NCBI RefSeq assembly: GCF_000948285.1
Contig: NZ_JYBP01000003.1
Coordinates: forward strand, 992,001-1,056,000
Origin: Geobacillus kaustophilus
GTDB lineage: Bacteria > Bacillota > Bacilli > Bacillales > Anoxybacillaceae
Reading direction: 5' to 3'
DNA length: 64,000 nt
Part shown: piece by piece, positions 61,097 to 64,000 of the stretch
Layout: each line of letters begins with the position of its first letter
How positions within the stretch are numbered: the stretch's first letter is position 1
Notes under the pieces: generated by a model
Told to the model about the DNA's origin: nothing
Seen by the model: only the letters and a program-made list of their open reading frames with translations
Databases searched by the model: none
Program-made: the position numbers and the translations under genes

Positions 61097-61276
61097 ATGG
61101 AACTGTTGCGGGCGAAGCGAATTGCTGAAGCTGGGGAGATCGTTCCGGTGATGTACAAAGGGAAACAAGTGGTGATTCAGCACGTCGATGATGAGCGCGA
61201 AATGGTTCGCGTTTATTTCACTGATGAGTCGGAACACGAACAAGACGTACCGGTGCGACTGCTTGAGGAACAATGA
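61097..61276 (+). CDS. sspH: H-type small acid-soluble spore protein
   Basis: A 59-residue protein with the SspH pattern: N-terminal [18 protein letters not shown], the invariant [14 protein letters not shown] and a final [15 protein letters not shown]-type SASPs are minor proteins of the spore core in Bacillaceae, made in the forespore. GGAGGGGGG lies just upstream of the ATG, in the end of the preceding gene. It is slightly shorter and more diverged than the usual SspH, so paralogue status is possible. Confidence 0.8.
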   Translation: MELLRAKRIAEAGEIVPVMYKGKQVVIQHVDDEREMVRVYFTDESEHEQDVPVRLLEEQ

Positions 61277-61316
61277 GAGCTGTGCAAATTGTCGCCGTTT
61301 TGTCAAGGGAAAGACG

Positions 61317-61346
61317 ATGACACCGTCCGTTCTTCTATGGTATAAT
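61317..61346 (+). promoter_or_regulatory. tatA promoter
   Basis: -35 ATGACA (61317-61322), 18-base spacer, and an extended -10 TGGTATAAT with a perfect TATAAT (61341-61346), about 40 bases before the start. Confidence 0.75.
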
Positions 61347-61384
61347 GTTTCAAGAAACGACGCTTGAACATTGGAGTGACAAAC

Positions 61385-61555
61385 ATGAACATCGGCTTTG
61401 GAGAAATTGCGCTCATCGTCTTTTTCGCTTTGCTCATTTTCGGACCGAAAAAGCTGCCGGAGTTAGGACAAGCGGCCGGGAAAACGTTGCGCGAATTTAA
61501 GAATGCGACAAAAGGCATCATCGACGATGACGAGACGACAAAAGCGCAAAAATAA
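61385..61555 (+). CDS. tatA: Twin-arginine translocase subunit TatA
   Basis: A 56-residue protein: IGFGEIALIVFFALLIFGPKKLPELGQAAGKTLREFKNAT is the canonical TatA/E: a membrane helix, the FGPKKLPELG hinge and an amphipathic helix. It forms the pore for folded, cofactor-bearing exports. GGAGTG lies about ten bases before the ATG at 61385. No tatC is next to it, so it may work with one elsewhere. Terminator overlaps the stop. Confidence 0.93.
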   Translation: MNIGFGEIALIVFFALLIFGPKKLPELGQAAGKTLREFKNATKGIIDDDETTKAQK

Positions 61556-61590
61556 GAGGTTGGGCATAGAGGCCTGGCCTCTTATTTTTG
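61549..61590 (+). terminator. Rho-independent terminator overlapping the tatA stop
   Basis: AAATAAGAGG and CCTCTTATTT pair over 10 bp around a loop of about 18 nt, followed by TTG. Confidence 0.8.
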
Positions 61591-61722
61591 TGTTTCGTTC
61601 GCGATCAGCCATTTCCTCCGCGATGCGGCAAAAAAGAGACAAGCTCTGTCAAGGGGCGCCATATACATATATATGGAGGCATGTTGGCTCGTTGGGATAA
61701 GCCGTGGCGGAGGGGTTTCGTG

Positions 61723-62298
61723 ATGATCAAAAAAATGGCGGCGGTGATTGTCGGCAGTCTGCTTCTTGGCGTCGGCATCAATGTCTTTTTCGTCCCTCAC
61801 CATTTGCTTGATGGAGGGATGATCGGGCTCGGGCTGATTGCCAAATACGTGTGGCACGTTCAGGCTGGGTTGACGATGATCGTCTTAAGCGTTCCGCTTT
61901 ATGTAGCCGCATGGTTTTACTACCGCCCGTTTTTTTACAACAGCTTGCACGGACTTTTATTTTCCTCATGGATGATTGACGTATTGTCCGTTTTGCGCGG
62001 CGTGATCGTGTTGGATCCGCTTCCAAGCGCGGTCATCGGCGGGGTGCTGGTCGGCGCGGTCATCGGCTTGATGCTGCGCGAGGAGACGAGCACGGGCGGG
62101 ACCGATCTGCTCGCCCAGTTTATCGCTAGATGGACGAACTGGAACGTCGGGATCATCATTTTTGTCATTGACGCCGCCATTATTTCAGCTGGAAGCATGA
62201 TCATCGATTCAGTGCCGTTTGTCCACTCGCTTGTCGTTGTCACGGTCGTCGGGGCGGTGACGACGATGTTGACGCGCGAAAAAACGATGGGGGTATAG
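61723..62298 (+). CDS. YitT-family membrane protein (N-terminal domain only)
   Basis: A 191-residue protein with five hydrophobic helices. NVFFVPHHLLDGGMIGLGLIAKY and the later GGTDLLAQFIARWTNWNVGIIIFVIDA are the DUF161 repeats of YitT-type proteins. The usual C-terminal DUF2179 domain (about 90 residues) is absent, making this a short variant. Function unknown; the family is widespread in Firmicutes. GGAGGGG precedes the GTG at 61720 and ATG at 61723; ATG is chosen. Terminator overlaps the stop. Confidence 0.75.
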   Translation: MIKKMAAVIVGSLLLGVGINVFFVPHHLLDGGMIGLGLIAKYVWHVQAGLTMIVLSVPLYVAAWFYYRPFFYNSLHGLLFSSWMIDVLSVLRGVIVLDPLPSAVIGGVLVGAVIGLMLREETSTGGTDLLAQFIARWTNWNVGIIIFVIDAAIISAGSMIIDSVPFVHSLVVVTVVGAVTTMLTREKTMGV

Positions 62299-62318
62299 CT
62301 CGAATCCCCATCGTTTTT
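62279..62318 (+). terminator. Rho-independent terminator overlapping the YitT-like stop
   Basis: AAAAAACGATGGGG and CCCCATCGTTTTT form a 13-bp stem around a 12-nt loop, with T run. Confidence 0.85.
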
Positions 62319-62525
62319 CGTTTCAGCAGATAGGCGCTCCTCTATGGGAATGCGGCACCGCTTGCCGACGCGGACTGCTCGTCACTGAAGGCGCCGTTTC
62401 CAGCTGTTTGCTGATTTGATGCTGTGGGGGAGTTTTAACGTTGTTCCCACAGGGGATGAGAATCTTGTCCGTTTGATCTTTCCCAGCGAAGGGTTCCCCA
62501 ATGCCATCGGCGGAAGGAGCATCGG

Positions 62526-63887
62526 TTATCGCTTAGCCAGCTCGAGCGCGCGATAGACATTGATGAGCCCGTAGCCATAATACGGATCTTTTCCTCTCTC
62601 CCCCAAATCGTCAGCGCTTTCGAGAATAATGTCGCGCACTTCATCGTTCGAAAGCTGCGGGTTGATGGAGCGGATCAAGGCGGCGAGCGCGGTGACGTGC
62701 GGCGCGGCCATCGATGTGCCGGAAAGCGCGGCGTACCGGTGGCCGGCAAACGTGCTGGCGATGTTCGTTCCAGGCGCGACGACGTCCACATAGTCGCCGT
62801 AGTTGGAATAAAGCGCATAGGAAAGATCAGGGTTGACAGCCCCAACGCTGATCACTTCTGGATAGGCGGCTGGAAAGCTCGCCTGCGATGTGCTGTCATT
62901 GCCGGAAGCGGCGACAAGCACGACATCATGAGCGTCGGCGTAGCGGATCGCTTCTTCGAGCACTGAGGACGGTTGGTAGTTGCCAAGGCTTAAGTTGATG
63001 ACTTTTGCCCCGTGGTCGACCGCCCAGCGGATTCCTTTCGCTACATCAATGCTCGTTCCGTAGCCGTCGGCGTTCAACGCTTTGACTGCCATGATCGGGT
63101 TGAACCATGTCATGCCGGCGACCCCTTCGCCGTTGTTCGGCTGTGAGGCGATGATGCCGGCGACATGGGTGCCATGGCCGTTTTCGTCAAGGGGCGAACG
63201 GTTGTCTGCCAACACGTTATATCCGGTGATCAGGCGCCGGGCTAAATCGGGATGGGTCAAATCAACTCCGCTGTCGATGATGGCGACAGCTACATTCCGC
63301 TGGCCGCGCGACAGCGTCCACCCCTCTTCCGTATGAATGGCCGGCAAGTTCCACTGGTAGCGGGTGTAAAACGAATCGTTCGGCAACAACGCTGGCTTGT
63401 TCCACTCATTTTGCATGTAAATGTAGTGCGGTTCGCAATAATCGACCATCGGAAGAGAGCGGAAATAGCGGCGCAACTCTTCGTACGTTTGCCTGCGCGA
63501 ACGGAATACAAACGCGTGATCGACCTGCTTGATGAGCTGGCCGGCGATGGCTGCCTCCATTTGTTTCAAGCGGCTTTCGGACGGCAATGCCCGAAAGCGG
63601 ACAGCGATCTCATTTGAAAAATAATGACTTCGATCGCCGCGGCGATTATGGAGGATTTCCCGAATGCGCGGGTGCTCGTTCAGCTGCTGTTTCAGCTGCT
63701 CGCCTGCACTTAGGCTGTCCAACGCGACAACGGTTGGATGGGTGGGTGCGACCTCGGCGTCAAACGGCTTCAGCCGCGGCGGAGCCGGGGCGTTTTCTTC
63801 TGGAGCCGGTCGCCCCAAGGCGGCTGCGGCGACGAGTAGAGCAACAACCGCGCTGGCCGCGGCCCATATTCGGTATCGGCGTTTCAC
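62526..63887 (-). CDS. Subtilisin-like (S8) serine protease
   Basis: A 453-residue exported protease. A signal sequence or anchor lies at residues 8-27 (IWAAASAVVALLVAAAALG). The pro-region (about 30-155) has an inhibitor I9-like sequence. The catalytic domain has Asp in AIIDSGVDLTHPD, His in NGHGTHVAGI, oxyanion Asn in VAASGNDS and Ser in LSGTSMAAPHV. GTG codons exist at 63896 and 63887; AAGGAGG suits the second (spacing eight). Subtilases of this kind are extracellular, calcium-dependent and thermostable in this genus; the exact substrate is unknown. Confidence 0.9.
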   Translation of the reverse strand: MKRRYRIWAAASAVVALLVAAAALGRPAPEENAPAPPRLKPFDAEVAPTHPTVVALDSLSAGEQLKQQLNEHPRIREILHNRRGDRSHYFSNEIAVRFRALPSESRLKQMEAAIAGQLIKQVDHAFVFRSRRQTYEELRRYFRSLPMVDYCEPHYIYMQNEWNKPALLPNDSFYTRYQWNLPAIHTEEGWTLSRGQRNVAVAIIDSGVDLTHPDLARRLITGYNVLADNRSPLDENGHGTHVAGIIASQPNNGEGVAGMTWFNPIMAVKALNADGYGTSIDVAKGIRWAVDHGAKVINLSLGNYQPSSVLEEAIRYADAHDVVLVAASGNDSTSQASFPAAYPEVISVGAVNPDLSYALYSNYGDYVDVVAPGTNIASTFAGHRYAALSGTSMAAPHVTALAALIRSINPQLSNDEVRDIILESADDLGERGKDPYYGYGLINVYRALELAKR

Positions 63888-63937
63888 GCTGTTCACCTCC
63901 TTCGTTGTTAGGATGAGCGAATGGCGGGCAAATCATG

Positions 63938-63976
63938 AAAAATGGGATTCCCCTGCAGAGGGCGAATCCCATTTGT
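63938..63976 (-). terminator. Terminator, probably of a gene beyond the right edge
   Basis: AAATGGGATTC and GAATCCCATTT form an 11-bp stem around a 15-nt loop; the T run is on the minus strand, so it would end a leftward transcript entering from the right of the window. Confidence 0.7.
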
Positions 63977-64000
63977 ACGTTCAGCGGCCGACCGATTGCA

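Noticed and set aside
62430-62475. A CCCACAGGGGATGAGAATC-like stretch resembling part of a CRISPR repeat
   Set aside because: Only one copy is present and no spacer array or cas gene is nearby.

Overview
The window looks like chromosome from a thermophilic Bacillaceae, most likely a Geobacillus of the kaustophilus/thermoleovorans group. Support comes from Bacillus-type ribosome binding sites, GC-rich coding with Bacillus-like promoters, orthologues of B. subtilis genes (xpaC/telA, yndM, ykoS-ykoT, kipR/pxpBCA, thiMDE, an H-type small acid-soluble spore protein), and a phosphotriesterase-like lactonase that closely matches, from memory, the one described from G. kaustophilus. Gene density is high. 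No tRNA, rRNA, CRISPR array or intact insertion sequence was found.

Layout. 1-7.7 kb: secreted CAP protein (cut by the window edge), MFS exporter, TcaA-like and SIMPL proteins, xpaC-telA, yndM and several very small genes. 7.8-10.9 kb: an ammonium transporter behind a GlnR/TnrA-type site, followed closely by a DUF294 nucleotidyltransferase and a DnaQ-type exonuclease. 11.1-16.7 kb: PCYCGCG lipoprotein and a Fur-controlled ferric-siderophore uptake locus (binding protein divergent from two permeases, ATPase and FhuF-type reductase). 16.8-26.4 kb: signalling block with a PAS-GGDEF-EAL protein, a hybrid histidine kinase whose membrane N-terminus is separated by a run of ten A, an EAL protein, a FapA/DUF342 protein and a LytTR regulator. 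26.9-29.3 kb: feoA plus a feoB split into two genes. 29.4-38.9 kb: acetoacetate-CoA ligase, an ABC-2 exporter, and a MerR regulator with acyl-CoA ligase and acyl-CoA dehydrogenase. 39-45.5 kb: hydrolase, Hpt-REC-GGDEF-REC protein, gene remnants, DCC protein, zinc-finger protein, NAD(P)HX repair enzyme, GNAT. 45.6-48.9 kb: IclR regulator and 5-oxoprolinase operon pxpBCA with a coupled 35-residue microprotein. 49-54.2 kb: DUF523/DUF1722 protein, excalibur protein, HAD phosphatase, and an acyl-CoA ligase/lactonase operon. 54.5-59.7 kb: ykoST and thiMDE. 59.8-64 kb: acyltransferase, SspH-type spore protein, tatA, YitT-family protein, S8 protease.

The iron genes form two complementary routes: ferric siderophore import with cytosolic reduction, and ferrous import by Feo. 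No siderophore biosynthesis genes are visible, so the siderophore may be scavenged. The signalling block contains one protein with cyclase and phosphodiesterase domains, one further cyclase and one further phosphodiesterase, so c-di-GMP is probably an active messenger. Several places show decay or past mobility: a frameshifted pterin synthase, a C-terminal SRAP remnant, an MFS C-terminal remnant, two 120-bp MITE-like repeats, and a hairpin resembling an IS200/IS605 end.

Starts were chosen from ribosome binding site spacing. All functional calls rest on motif recognition by eye, with no database search.
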